Of a stretch of 51,836 bases of DNA, positions 1-7,746 are shown piece by piece. The DNA lies in contig NZ_CAIZIZ010000122.1 in the NCBI RefSeq assembly GCF_903933125.1, positions 1 to 51,836 of the forward strand. The letters run 5' to 3'. Position 1 is the stretch's first letter. The number at the start of each line of letters is the position of its first letter. The DNA comes from an uncultured Lamprocystis sp. (lineage in GTDB: Bacteria > Pseudomonadota > Gammaproteobacteria > Chromatiales > Chromatiaceae). The position numbers and the translations under genes were made by a program. The notes under the pieces were generated by a model. It saw only the letters and a program-made list of their open reading frames with translations. It did not search any database and had not been told where the DNA came from.

Positions 1-67
1 CGTAGGAGCGGCCCGCGGCCGCGACGGGCTGCCGCAACGACGGGTGGCCGGAACGATGATCAAGGCC
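1..67 (-). repeat. Dispersed GC-rich repeat, left copy
   Basis: These 67 bases are the reverse complement of 51756-51822 with about three mismatches. The inner end, ending in GATGATCAAGGCC, resembles the end of two further repeats at 2754-2860 and 46012-46137. It is an interspersed non-coding element; sitting at the window edge, it may be an assembly break point. Confidence 0.8.
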
Positions 68-523
68 CGCTCGGACTGCACCAGGCGGTGGGTGGTGTAG
101 CGCTCCCCGGTGGCGCTGTTCGTGGTTTTCAGAAGGTTAGAAAGCCCAGGCAGACTCCGTCGGCTTCACTGTGCTCTGGGTGTGCCCGGCCACCGCGTTC
201 CGGCGAATGTCCGGATTCCCACCAAGAACGCTGCATTGCCGGGCCGCACCGTCCCCGGAGACCCTCATCTCTCCGAATGCCCTCGGTCAAGTTTACCGAC
301 GCAGCCGAACGGGAAAGGTGCTTCACTCGTCGAGGATACGGGTGAACCGATGCTGCTCGGTGCGGCACTGCAACGCGTCGATGCAGCGTTGCAGCAGGTC
401 CGCCCTGTCAAACTTCCGAAATCGTGAGGATGCACGAGTCACGCTGACCCCAAGCGTGCGCCTTGAGCCTTGTCTCGGCAGCCGTGCAAGTTTATGCTCC
501 GATTAGCTAATTGGAGACTAACC
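68..523. other. Gene-poor region with a possible gene remnant
   Basis: I see no convincing complete gene here. On the minus strand an open frame ending in TGA at 323-325 has protein-like composition over about 40 codons (ending EQHRFTRILDE) but no start in context, and I do not recognise it. It may be the 3' end of a decayed gene. Other frames are low-complexity GC-rich shadows. Confidence 0.3.
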
Positions 524-772
524 ATGCAAACCCAGTTCAACATCCACGAAGCCAAGTCACAGTTATCCCGGCTCATCGAACAGGTGGAGGCCGGTGGCGA
601 GGCCGTCATCGCCCGCGCCGGCAAGCCGGTCGTGCGCTTGGTGCTGGTCGGTGAGGCACCGCAGCGGCGCGTGCTCGGTCGGCTGGAACGCTGCTTCAGT
701 CTGCCTGACAAACATGCACCGCCGATCCCGGAGACCCCGGATGACTTCATCGACGCCGTCGAGGGCCGCTGA
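524..772 (+). CDS. Type II antitoxin, Phd/YefM family
   Basis: This 82-residue protein begins MQTQFNIHEAKSQLSRLIE, the classic Phd/YefM amino terminus (small DNA-binding dimer whose C-terminal tail neutralises a toxin). The ATG at 524 is preferred over an upstream alternative at 470, because the family similarity starts there and a GGAGAC ribosome site lies just upstream. The stop overlaps the start of the PIN toxin gene as TGATG, so the two are translationally coupled. As in related modules, it probably represses its own operon; no operator was identified. Confidence 0.88.
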   Translation: MQTQFNIHEAKSQLSRLIEQVEAGGEAVIARAGKPVVRLVLVGEAPQRRVLGRLERCFSLPDKHAPPIPETPDDFIDAVEGR

Positions 773-1179
773 TGCGGGCGCTGACCGACACCCACATTCT
801 GCTGTGGGTCTTATTACGGCCCGCGCGACTCGATGCAGCGTGCAGAGACGTGCTGGAATCACCCGAGCATCGGGTCTTCTTCAGCGCCGTCAATATCTGG
901 GAGATCGCGATCAAGCGCGCCCTCAACCGCCCGGATTTCGACGTGGAGCCTGATGCAATCCATCGCGCGGCACTCGAAACCGGCTTTCGCGAGCTGCCGA
1001 TATCCGCCGTCCATGCCGCTGCCGTCCGTCACCTGCCGGCTCACCATCGCGATCCGTTCGACCGCCTGCTGATCGTCCAGGCGCAAACCGAGCCGCTGCT
1101 GTTGATGACCGATGACCCGCTGATCAGCCTCTACCCGGTTCAGCGGATTGGCGGGGTCGCAGCCGGCAAGAAGACATAG
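772..1179 (+). CDS. PIN-domain toxin (VapC-like RNase)
   Basis: The 135-residue protein has the PIN-domain acidic residues: D6 in LTDTHILLWVL, E44 in NIWEIAIK, D94 in RDPFDRLLIVQA and D114/D115 in LMTDDPLI. PIN toxins are metal-dependent ribonucleases cleaving tRNA, rRNA or mRNA. The segment HRDPFDRLLIVQA is typical of the subgroup paired with Phd/YefM antitoxins, which agrees with the overlapping gene upstream. All expected catalytic residues are present, so the module looks intact. The RNA target cannot be read from sequence. Confidence 0.9.
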   Translation: MRALTDTHILLWVLLRPARLDAACRDVLESPEHRVFFSAVNIWEIAIKRALNRPDFDVEPDAIHRAALETGFRELPISAVHAAAVRHLPAHHRDPFDRLLIVQAQTEPLLLMTDDPLISLYPVQRIGGVAAGKKT

Positions 1180-1550
1180 GCGAACGATCAGGTCTTACCT
1201 CCTGCGCGTCTTCGCGCTGAATCTCTCTGGCTTCCCGCGGCCGATGTGACGGGAAGATGAACGACGCCGGCCCATGCCGACACCGCATCATTTGGCTATG
1301 TTGTACGCTGGCAGCAGTCCAGCTTTGGCAACCTCTGGTACTTCTTCGCATCGGAACGGCGTGATCCTGCCACCACGCAACGACCGAGACAGAAAAGACG
1401 CCGCCGCCTGAACTGTGTTTACCGAATAAGGGGTTCCCTTACCCAGGGAATTCCCTTAGTATCCGGCCACCCGCAAACGACCGACCGACTTCCCACCCCC
1501 ATTTCGCGGGCAGGAGGGACTGGGTCGGCCCAAATAAACGGTTGGTAGTG
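1180..1550. other. Intergenic region upstream of the RlpA-like gene
   Basis: About 370 bases without a supported gene. It holds a short palindrome AGGGAATTCCCT near 1446-1457 within a CCC/GGG-rich stretch that could fold, and an AGGAGGG tract about 40 bases before the next ATG. I could not assign a riboswitch or a defined promoter. Confidence 0.35.
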
Positions 1551-1973
1551 ATGAAAAAAACCCTGATTATGTCGGCTCTGGCGGCACAGATGCTCGGCAC
1601 CGCAGTCGCGGCCCGCGCCGCTTTTCCGCAGGAGCAGTCAGGCTCATCCCAGGCCGGTGTGGCCTCCTATTACGCCGACCGCTTCCACGGACGGCGCACC
1701 GCCAGCGGCGCCCGCTACGACCGCAATGGGTACAGTGCCGCCCATCGCACGCTCCCTCTGGGAACCCAGGTGCGGGTGACCGATGTCGGCTCCGGCGAGA
1801 GCGTGGTGGTGCACATCAACGACCGCGGTCCCTTCGGACGGGGCCGGGTCATCGATCTCTCGCGCGCCGCGGCCTCCGAGATCGGACTCACCCGCAAGGG
1901 CGTTGCCAAGGTCCGACTGGAGGTCTTAAAGAAATCCAGGTCTGAACCACTCACCCTGAACGACGTGTTCTGA
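1551..1973 (+). CDS. RlpA-like double-psi beta-barrel protein
   Basis: A 140-residue exported protein. Residues 1-24 form a signal peptide (MKKT, hydrophobic core, AARA). Residues about 37-125 are the RlpA double-psi beta-barrel: ASYYADRFHGRRTASG, the HINDRGPF motif (N90, D91) and VIDLSRAAA. RlpA proteins bind septal peptidoglycan and some cleave glycan strands lacking stem peptides. This copy has no lipobox cysteine and no SPOR domain, so it is probably a soluble periplasmic or secreted minimal form. ATG 1551 is chosen over TTG 1542 because the signal peptide starts there. Confidence 0.85.
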   Translation: MKKTLIMSALAAQMLGTAVAARAAFPQEQSGSSQAGVASYYADRFHGRRTASGARYDRNGYSAAHRTLPLGTQVRVTDVGSGESVVVHINDRGPFGRGRVIDLSRAAASEIGLTRKGVAKVRLEVLKKSRSEPLTLNDVF

Positions 1974-2099
1974 CCTCCCTCAAGCCCGCCTCGCGGTCAC
2001 TCGCCGACCGCAGACGGGCGACGGGCGATTGCATCATTCACCCGTCTCGCGTAGGCTCTATGCGTGCCAATCTGTCGGATCACCGGATCAGGATTCATC

Positions 2100-2798
2100 G
2101 TGAAGCGCTTGTTCCCCATCGCTGCCGCCGTGTTGTTCGCGGGCCAGGTCCATGCTGCTCTGGTGCTGGGTAATCTGAGCACCACGACGCCTGGTGCGCA
2201 GCTCTCTTTCGGCTCGACCACCACCATCAACGAGGTGCAAAGTAAGGCGGTGAGTTTTACCGTCGATGAGAACTTTAGACTTGGCTCCGTGTATCTCGGG
2301 CTCTCGAACTTCGATGATGCTGACGTCTTCGACGTCTTCCTGGGCAGCCTGTCCGGAACGGTGATTTCCAAGGTTGCGCAATTGAGCCTGACGGCCCCCG
2401 TGCGCTCCCAGGATAATTCCGCGCTGGTTTGGCAGTTCAACCTGACCGGGCTCAGCGAGTTCCTGCTCCAGCCGGGAACCACCTACGCCTTGACGCTCAT
2501 GGGCGGCAGCACCACCAGCTACACTTGGGGCCGCGAGGGACTGAACCCGATCCCACCGACCGGTCCCGCAAATTTCGGCAACTATTACTTCAGCAGTGAT
2601 TCAGGCGTAACCTACAACGTCTCGACCGATACACACCTGACCAACTCCTTTGCCATCGACGGCACTCCGCTGCCGCTCCCCGCGCCCATCACCCTGCTGC
2701 CTGCCGGCTTGGTCTTACTCGCGTTGCGCCGTCCGCGGTTGCGGGCCAAGGCCTCGATCAAGATTCCGGCCGTGCGCAATCAGGCCATCCTGGCCTGA
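2100..2798 (+). CDS. VPLPA/PEP-CTERM-like exported protein
   Basis: A 232-residue protein with a signal peptide (VKRLFPIAAAVLFAGQVHA) from a GTG start at 2100; an earlier GTG at 2064 would give a poorer leader. The body is Thr/Ser/Gly-rich beta-type sequence without a recognised enzyme domain. Near the C terminus it has LPLPAPITLLPAGLVLLAL followed by RRPRLR, the VPLPA-type sorting tripartite signal (motif, transmembrane helix, basic cluster) cleaved by exosortase/archaeosortase systems. Unusually, about 15 more residues (KASIKIPAVRNQAILA) follow the basic cluster and come from a dispersed repeat. No exosortase gene is nearby. Confidence 0.72.
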   Translation: MKRLFPIAAAVLFAGQVHAALVLGNLSTTTPGAQLSFGSTTTINEVQSKAVSFTVDENFRLGSVYLGLSNFDDADVFDVFLGSLSGTVISKVAQLSLTAPVRSQDNSALVWQFNLTGLSEFLLQPGTTYALTLMGGSTTSYTWGREGLNPIPPTGPANFGNYYFSSDSGVTYNVSTDTHLTNSFAIDGTPLPLPAPITLLPAGLVLLALRRPRLRAKASIKIPAVRNQAILA

Positions 2799-2860
2799 AA
2801 CCGTCAGGGCTGGAAGCCCTGACTACGCACGCCGCCGGCCGGGATTACGATCAATGCCCT
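2754..2860 (+). repeat. Dispersed two-hairpin repeat, copy A
   Basis: This stretch matches 46012-46137 closely. It carries two perfect hairpins: CAGGCCA-TCC-TGGCCTG at 2781-2797 and GTCAGGGCT-GGA-AGCCCTGAC at 2803-2823. The upstream gene's stop codon lies inside the first hairpin. The second hairpin could act as a terminator, although no T-run follows. Confidence 0.8.
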
Positions 2861-2922
2861 GGTCAACTAGCGCCTGAGTGATCTACAAAACGCGTGCGAC
2901 CTGCGGCGAATCGAGGCGACGA

Positions 2923-5373
2923 TTACCCCTTGCGCTCCGCGCGGCGCGGTTCCTTGAAGAGCAGGGGCAGCACCTCCTCGTAGCGTGAGACGAAGTGGAT
3001 GCGGAATCCCTTGCGGACATGCTCCGGGACTTCATCGAATTCGCCGCGGTTGTCCTCGGGGAGGATGAGTTCGGTGATCCCGGCGCGGCGGGCGGCGATG
3101 AGTTTCTCGCGGACGCCGCCGATGGGGAAAACCTCGCCCGTCAGGGTGATTTCACCGGTCATGGCGATGCGCCGCACCGGCTCGTTGCGGGCGAGCGAGA
3201 GCAAGGCCGAGGCCATGGTGATGCCGGCGGATGGTCCGTCCTTGGGGGTGGCCCCGGCCGGAACATGCAGGTGGATGAAAGCCTTGTCGAAAAAGGATGG
3301 CTCGGCCCCCAAGTCGCGCGCGCGGCTGGCGACATAGGTGTAGGCGATTTCGGCGGACTCCTTCATCACATCACCCAACTGACCGGTGAGTTTGAAGCCG
3401 CGGGTCTGTTCATGGGCCCGCACCGCCTCAATGGACAGGGTGGCACCGCCCATGGCGGTCCAGGCGAGACCGGTGACGACGCCGGGGCCGGAGAGTTTAC
3501 GCTCGTCGCGGAAGACCGGACTGCCCAGATAGCCCTTCAGGTCATCGGGTGTGATGATGATGGGTGTCTCCTGCCCTTCCAGCAGACGCACCGCCACCTT
3601 GCGCACGATCTTGCCGAGTTGCTTCTCCAGGCGGCGCACGCCGGCGTCGCGGGCATAGCCGTCGATCAGCGGACGCAGGGTCGCGGTATCGAGTTTGATC
3701 GTATCCTTGGCCAGCCCGGCGCGGTCGAGCTGGCGCGGCAGCAGAAACCGCCTGGCGATCTGGAGCTTTTCCTCGGCGATGTAGCCGGCGAGCGAAATCT
3801 GCTCCATGCGGTCCAGGAGCGGCCCCGGAATGCTGTCGGTCTGATTGGCGGTGCAGACGAACAGGACCTTGGACAGGTCGAAGCGCAAATCCAGATAGTG
3901 GTCGAGGAAGTCCGAGTTCTGCTCCGGGTCCAGCACCTCCAGCAGGGCCGAGGCCGGATCGCCATGGTAGGAGGCGCCGACCTTGTCGATCTCGTCGAGC
4001 ATGATGACCGGATTGGCGGTGCCGGCGTCCTTGATGGCCTGCAGGAACTTGCCGGGCATGGCACCGATGTAGGTGCGCCGATGGCCCTTGATCTCGGCCT
4101 CGTCACGCATGCCGCCCACCGAGAACCGATAGAAGCGTCGACCCAGGGCATCGGCGATCGAGCGGCCGACCGAGGTTTTGCCGACGCCGGGCGGACCGAC
4201 CAGCAGGATGATGGAGCCGGCGATCTCGCCCTTGTGGATGCCGACCGCCAGGAACTCCAGGATGCGCTCCTTCACATCCGCCAGCCCGTAATGGTCCCGA
4301 TCCAGAACGCGGCGGGCGCGCTTCAGGTCCAGTTTATCCGCGGAGTGCTGTCCCCAGGGCAAGAGGGTGATCCAGTCGAGATAGTTACGGGTCACCGAGT
4401 ATTCCGGCGAGCCGGTCTCCAGGATCGCCATCTTCTCGAGTTCCTCGCCGACGCGCTTCTCGGCCTCCTCCGTGAGTGTGAGTTTGGCCAGACGCGCCTT
4501 GAACTTATCCACCTCGGCGGTCCGGTCATCCTTGGCCAGCCCCAACTCCTTCTGGATGGCCTTGAGTTGCTCCTTCAAGAAGAATTCACGCTGCTGCTTC
4601 TGCATCCGCTCCTCGACCGAGTGGCGGATCTTCTGCTGCGCCTTGGCCAGTTCCAGCTCGTTGTTAAGCAGCACCAGCACTTTTTCCATGCGCGGCAGGA
4701 GCGGCACCGCCTCCAAGACCTCCTGTAACTGCTCTTTCTTGGAGGTGGTGAGGCTGGCGGCGAAGTCGGACAGGTGCGATGGATCATCCGGGCCGAAGCG
4801 GTCCAGGAACATGCGCAGCTCTTCCACATACAGCGGATTGAGCGGCAGCAGTTCCTTGATGGTATTGATCACCGCCATCGCATAGGCACGCACCTCATCG
4901 TCCGGCGGACCGGCGGGCTCCGGCAGGTAGGAGACCCGTGCATTAAAGGGGACCTCGCCATGGACCCAGCCTTCGATATGGAAGCGCTGCAGGCACTCGA
5001 TCAGGACCTGCAAATGGTCATCCTGACGGTGCACCCGATGCACGCGGCAGGCGGTGCCGACGGTGTAGAAGTCCTTGGAGCCGGCCTCCTCCGAAGTCTC
5101 GCTATGGACCAGCACCACGCCGAGAATCTTGTGCTCCGTAGCGCCGACCGCCTCAATGGTGGACGACCAATGCTCCGCGGCCATCATGAGCGGCACGGCT
5201 TGACCAGGGAAGAAAGGTCGGGAAGCCACCGGTAATAGATGAATCTGTCCCGGCAGCATGTCACTCGCCCGCGCCAACTGAATCTGCCCGCCCGCCGCTT
5301 GGTCAGAGCTATCCTCGACATCGTCGCTTTCCATGTCCAGGCTGTCCGCTACCACGCTGTCCGACTCAGGCAT
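2923..5373 (-). CDS. lon: ATP-dependent Lon protease (endopeptidase La)
   Basis: An 816-residue full-length LonA: N-terminal substrate-recognition domain (about 45-235), coiled region, AAA+ module with Walker A GPPGVGKT at 393-400 and VIMLDEID Walker B, then the Ser-Lys protease domain with S715 in KDGPSAGIT and K757 in REKLIAARR. The 42-residue dyad spacing is close to the E. coli enzyme. Lon degrades misfolded and regulatory proteins in the cytoplasm. It starts about 105 bases downstream of rsmA on the same strand. The first 35 residues are acidic and less conserved. The C terminus is lysine/arginine-rich. No heat-shock promoter was identified. Confidence 0.98.
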   Translation of the reverse strand: MPESDSVVADSLDMESDDVEDSSDQAAGGQIQLARASDMLPGQIHLLPVASRPFFPGQAVPLMMAAEHWSSTIEAVGATEHKILGVVLVHSETSEEAGSKDFYTVGTACRVHRVHRQDDHLQVLIECLQRFHIEGWVHGEVPFNARVSYLPEPAGPPDDEVRAYAMAVINTIKELLPLNPLYVEELRMFLDRFGPDDPSHLSDFAASLTTSKKEQLQEVLEAVPLLPRMEKVLVLLNNELELAKAQQKIRHSVEERMQKQQREFFLKEQLKAIQKELGLAKDDRTAEVDKFKARLAKLTLTEEAEKRVGEELEKMAILETGSPEYSVTRNYLDWITLLPWGQHSADKLDLKRARRVLDRDHYGLADVKERILEFLAVGIHKGEIAGSIILLVGPPGVGKTSVGRSIADALGRRFYRFSVGGMRDEAEIKGHRRTYIGAMPGKFLQAIKDAGTANPVIMLDEIDKVGASYHGDPASALLEVLDPEQNSDFLDHYLDLRFDLSKVLFVCTANQTDSIPGPLLDRMEQISLAGYIAEEKLQIARRFLLPRQLDRAGLAKDTIKLDTATLRPLIDGYARDAGVRRLEKQLGKIVRKVAVRLLEGQETPIIITPDDLKGYLGSPVFRDERKLSGPGVVTGLAWTAMGGATLSIEAVRAHEQTRGFKLTGQLGDVMKESAEIAYTYVASRARDLGAEPSFFDKAFIHLHVPAGATPKDGPSAGITMASALLSLARNEPVRRIAMTGEITLTGEVFPIGGVREKLIAARRAGITELILPEDNRGEFDEVPEHVRKGFRIHFVSRYEEVLPLLFKEPRRAERKG

Positions 5374-5478
5374 GAAGGTCTCCCGGGCACTGGCCCGTTG
5401 CTGATTGAACCCGCGCCCAACCGCACCGCCAGCGGCGCCTGCTTCGGGGGGTAATACCTTGTTATCTATAGGCGGATT

Positions 5479-6294
5479 TCAGGGCGCGGCGCGGGAATTG
5501 CAAGCGGGTTCGGCGTCCGGGCGATGAACGGCGTTGGCCAGCCGGATAAAGCCGGCCACGTCGACCGTCTCCGCCCGTTGCCCTGGATCGATCCCGGCGG
5601 CAGCGAACACAGCCGCATCCGCCAACCCCAACAGACTGTTGCGCAAGGTTTTGCGACGCTGGGAAAAGGCCGCGGCGACCAGCCGCGCATGCAGCGCCGG
5701 GTCGACCAGGGGGTGCGGCAAGGGCCGCAGCGGTCGCAGACGCAGTAAGGCGGACTCCACCTTGGGAGCCGGGGTGAAGGCGCCCGGACCGATCCGGAAC
5801 AGCAATTCCGCGTCGCACCAGGTCTGCACCATCACCGTGAGCCGGCCATAGACCTTGTTGCCTGGCTCCGCGGCGATGCGCTCCACCACCTCGCGTTGCA
5901 GCATCAGATGCATGTCCGCGATGCACTCGGCCTGTTCGAGAAAGCGGAACATGAGCGGGGTCGAGATGTTGTAGGGCAGATTGCCGACCAGCCGCAACGA
6001 CGCCGGGCGCGGCGCCAGCGTGCACAGGTCAAAGCGCAGCGCGTCGGCACTGTGGATACGCAGCGTTCCCACCCCGGCCAGGCGCTCCCGCAGCGGTTCG
6101 ATCAGGTCGCGGTCGAGTTCGATCGCGTCCAGTGAGCCGGCCTGCTCCAGCAGACCCCGGGTCATCGCGCCCTGCCCTGGTCCGATCTCGACCAGAGCCT
6201 CCCCAGGGCGCGGACGGATGGCCTCCAGAATGCGGCGGATGGTACCGGGGTCATGAAGGAAGTTCTGGCCGAAACGTTTGCGCGCTTGATGCAT
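5479..6294 (-). CDS. rsmA: 16S rRNA dimethyladenosine transferase RsmA (KsgA)
   Basis: A 271-residue methyltransferase that dimethylates two adjacent adenosines in the 3' hairpin of 16S rRNA late in 30S assembly. The family opening KRFGQNFLHDP (residues 6-16), SAM motif EIGPGQG (36-42) and catalytic NLPYN (105-109) are all visible, and the length is normal. The start at 6294 is supported by family alignment. Upstream on the same strand is an unrelated membrane methyltransferase, separated by a palindromic repeat, so it is probably transcribed separately. Confidence 0.97.
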   Translation of the reverse strand: MHQARKRFGQNFLHDPGTIRRILEAIRPRPGEALVEIGPGQGAMTRGLLEQAGSLDAIELDRDLIEPLRERLAGVGTLRIHSADALRFDLCTLAPRPASLRLVGNLPYNISTPLMFRFLEQAECIADMHLMLQREVVERIAAEPGNKVYGRLTVMVQTWCDAELLFRIGPGAFTPAPKVESALLRLRPLRPLPHPLVDPALHARLVAAAFSQRRKTLRNSLLGLADAAVFAAAGIDPGQRAETVDVAGFIRLANAVHRPDAEPACNSRAAP

Positions 6295-6394
6295 ACCCTT
6301 CAGTGTGGCCGAATCAGCGGCCGGAATCGAGCCTTAATGCAGCGGCCAGCCAAGCCACGCTGGATGCGATCGCCGTCGGACGTGATCACCGGAC

Positions 6395-6424
6395 GTAGGG
6401 GGCGGGTTTCAAACCCGCCCCTAC
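6395..6424. repeat. GC-rich palindromic repeat (REP-like), copy 1
   Basis: GTAGGGGGCGGGTTT-C-AAACCCGCCCCTAC forms a near-perfect hairpin with one extra G. The same motif recurs at 7147-7175. It lies in the rsmA upstream spacer and may act as a bidirectional transcription barrier; that function is inference. Confidence 0.85.
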
Positions 6425-6471
6425 ACCAAGGGTCGGTCTGGATATCAGGTACGAAGGCGATAATGATCGGC

Positions 6472-6993
6472 TCAATAGACCCAGGGCACGAACTTGCGGA
6501 CCCGCAGCGCATAACCGGCGTACTCGGGATGGCGCTCGGTCAGCCAGCCCTCCTCCTTGGCCGCCTTGTAGTCGAAGAACAGAAAACCGAGGATCAGAAT
6601 CGCCAAGTGACTGAGACTCAGGGTGTAAAAGACCCAACCCAGGGCAACGAACAACTGGCTGCTGTAGAGCGGGTGGCGGATGAGCCCGTACACGCCGGTC
6701 GTCACCAACTGGCTGTGGTCCACCGGATAAGGCAAGGGCGTCAGGTACCGGCGAATGCCCAGCGAGCCAAGCGCGCCGAACGCCGCGCCGATGACACCCA
6801 GGGTCAGCAGGGCGACCCAACGCGGCTGGATGGTCGCGGCCATCAGGTCCGGCGTCAGCCAGGGATTCCAAACGGGAACCATGACAAAGGCAAAAAGGAG
6901 CGCGAACTGGACGGCGACCAGGAGTTCGCCGCGCCGGCCGTGCCAGGAGGCCGCTGGTGTTGACGGGGCGCCGGGGAGCGGATCGGGAGACAT
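6472..6993 (-). CDS. Isoprenylcysteine methyltransferase-like membrane protein
   Basis: A 173-residue integral membrane protein with hydrophobic segments at roughly 24-44, 60-80 and 120-145. The C-terminal half has the signature of the ICMT/phospholipid methyltransferase-like family: GVYGLIRHPLYSSQLF, then a helix, then EGWLTERHPEYAGYALRVRKFVPWVY. Family members bind SAM at this C-terminal region and methylate membrane-associated substrates. Bacterial members mostly have unknown substrates. It has no obvious operon partner: the flanks carry palindromic repeats and a decayed toxin gene. Confidence 0.7.
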   Translation of the reverse strand: MSPDPLPGAPSTPAASWHGRRGELLVAVQFALLFAFVMVPVWNPWLTPDLMAATIQPRWVALLTLGVIGAAFGALGSLGIRRYLTPLPYPVDHSQLVTTGVYGLIRHPLYSSQLFVALGWVFYTLSLSHLAILILGFLFFDYKAAKEEGWLTERHPEYAGYALRVRKFVPWVY

Positions 6994-7086
6994 GGATCGT
7001 CCTGCGGGTAATTGATCAGTAGCCCCAAAGTGCGGGCGCGCGACCGCGAGGCAAGGCGGTCGGCGGCTCGCAGCATTTCCAGACGC

Positions 7087-7141
7087 CTATAACTGGTCAA
7101 TAAACCACGCATCGTAGACGCGATACAGGGCGAGCGCGGGC
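7087..7141 (-). pseudogene. Duplicated 3' fragment of a HEPN toxin gene
   Basis: On the minus strand this reads PALALYRVYDAWFIDQL then a stop. It is nearly the same as the tail at about 7188-7243 (PALALYHVYDAWLIDRL). The two copies are separated by the palindrome at 7147-7175. It has no start codon. It looks like a duplicated C-terminal end of the decayed HEPN gene. Confidence 0.6.
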
Positions 7142-7146
7142 TTGGC

Positions 7147-7175
7147 GTAGGGGCGGGTTTGAAACCCGCCCCTAC
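7147..7175. repeat. GC-rich palindromic repeat (REP-like), copy 2
   Basis: GTAGGGGCGGGTTT-G-AAACCCGCCCCTAC is a perfect 14-bp-arm palindrome, nearly identical to that at 6395-6424. It sits exactly between two copies of a HEPN 3' end, and the stop codon (7172-7174) of the second fragment lies within it. Confidence 0.9.
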
Positions 7176-7340
7176 ATCGTGTTGGACTCCTGTAACCTGT
7201 CAATCAACCAAGCATCGTAGACGTGATACAGCGCGAGCGCGGGCTCGATGGCTGCGATAACACGATCGAGATCAATCATGCAAATAATGGCGGAAGAAAC
7301 CGAGCTTACGAGTGATGACCTCAGTGTTGGGCACGGGCAT
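7172..7340 (-). pseudogene. Remnant HEPN toxin gene of an MNT/HEPN module
   Basis: Downstream of and overlapping the MNT gene, an ATG at 7340 reads 22 codons (MPVPNTEVITRKLGFFRHYL, then HD) and stops at 7272. A second frame from 7279 reads MIDLDRVIAAIEPALALYHV and on to a TAG at 7172. The first piece resembles the amino end and the second the carboxyl end of HEPN/DUF86 toxins, which are about 130-150 residues. The middle, with the expected RNase Rx4-6H motif, is missing. I infer an internal deletion with a frame break, leaving the toxin dead. Confidence 0.55.
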
Positions 7341-7746
7341 AGAGAAGCTCCCGCTGTTGATCGCGGATCCACTGGGTATCGGCGTAGAGAAACACGGCGC
7401 GGTCCTGCTCCTGATCGAACAGTCCCGGCGTGTCCTCGAAGAGCACGCGGCCCTCACGCATCACCTCGAAAAGAGTCAGTGGCGAGGTCGCCGGCCCGAG
7501 CACCAGCAAGTCCAGGGGCGTACCCGCGAGGACGGCATCCAGGTCCGACCACCAGCACCCCTGCGCCAACAGGTCGGGCTGGACGCGGGGCAAGACCGCC
7601 AGATCCAGGTCGCGGCCATGGCCATCCCGCGCCACGGAACCGAACAAGACCACCAGCCGCCAGCGATGACGCTCGGCGACCGGTCTGACAGCCGCGCGCA
7701 AGGCCGCCGGATCAGGAGCCACGGGCGAATGACTTGGGGTGATCAT
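7321..7746 (-). CDS. MNT-type nucleotidyltransferase antitoxin
   Basis: A 141-residue minimal nucleotidyltransferase. The active-site motif is LFGSVARDGHGRDLDLAVL: G36-S37 and the metal-binding D46 and D48. In MNT/HEPN toxin-antitoxin modules the MNT protein neutralises the HEPN RNase, in known cases by AMPylation. The downstream HEPN gene is only a remnant, so this antitoxin appears orphaned. Its ATG (7744-7746) overlaps the ttcA stop as TGATG, coupling it to ttcA. An antitoxin kept intact after toxin loss is common, but it may have another role. Confidence 0.78.
   Translation of the reverse strand: MITPSHSPVAPDPAALRAAVRPVAERHRWRLVVLFGSVARDGHGRDLDLAVLPRVQPDLLAQGCWWSDLDAVLAGTPLDLLVLGPATSPLTLFEVMREGRVLFEDTPGLFDQEQDRAVFLYADTQWIRDQQRELLYARAQH

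Noticed and set aside
60-150. Minus-strand peptide resembling a relaxase fragment (TGERYTTHRLVQSERAL)
   Set aside because: Too short and only loosely similar; no start, stop or linked mobilisation gene.
2995-4728. 577-codon open frame on the plus strand antisense to lon
   Set aside because: It mirrors lon codon structure in high-GC DNA and lacks protein-like motifs; lon itself is unambiguous.
6395-7175. Palindromes considered as CRISPR repeats
   Set aside because: Only two copies over 750 bases with a gene between, perfect palindromes without regular spacers, and no cas genes.
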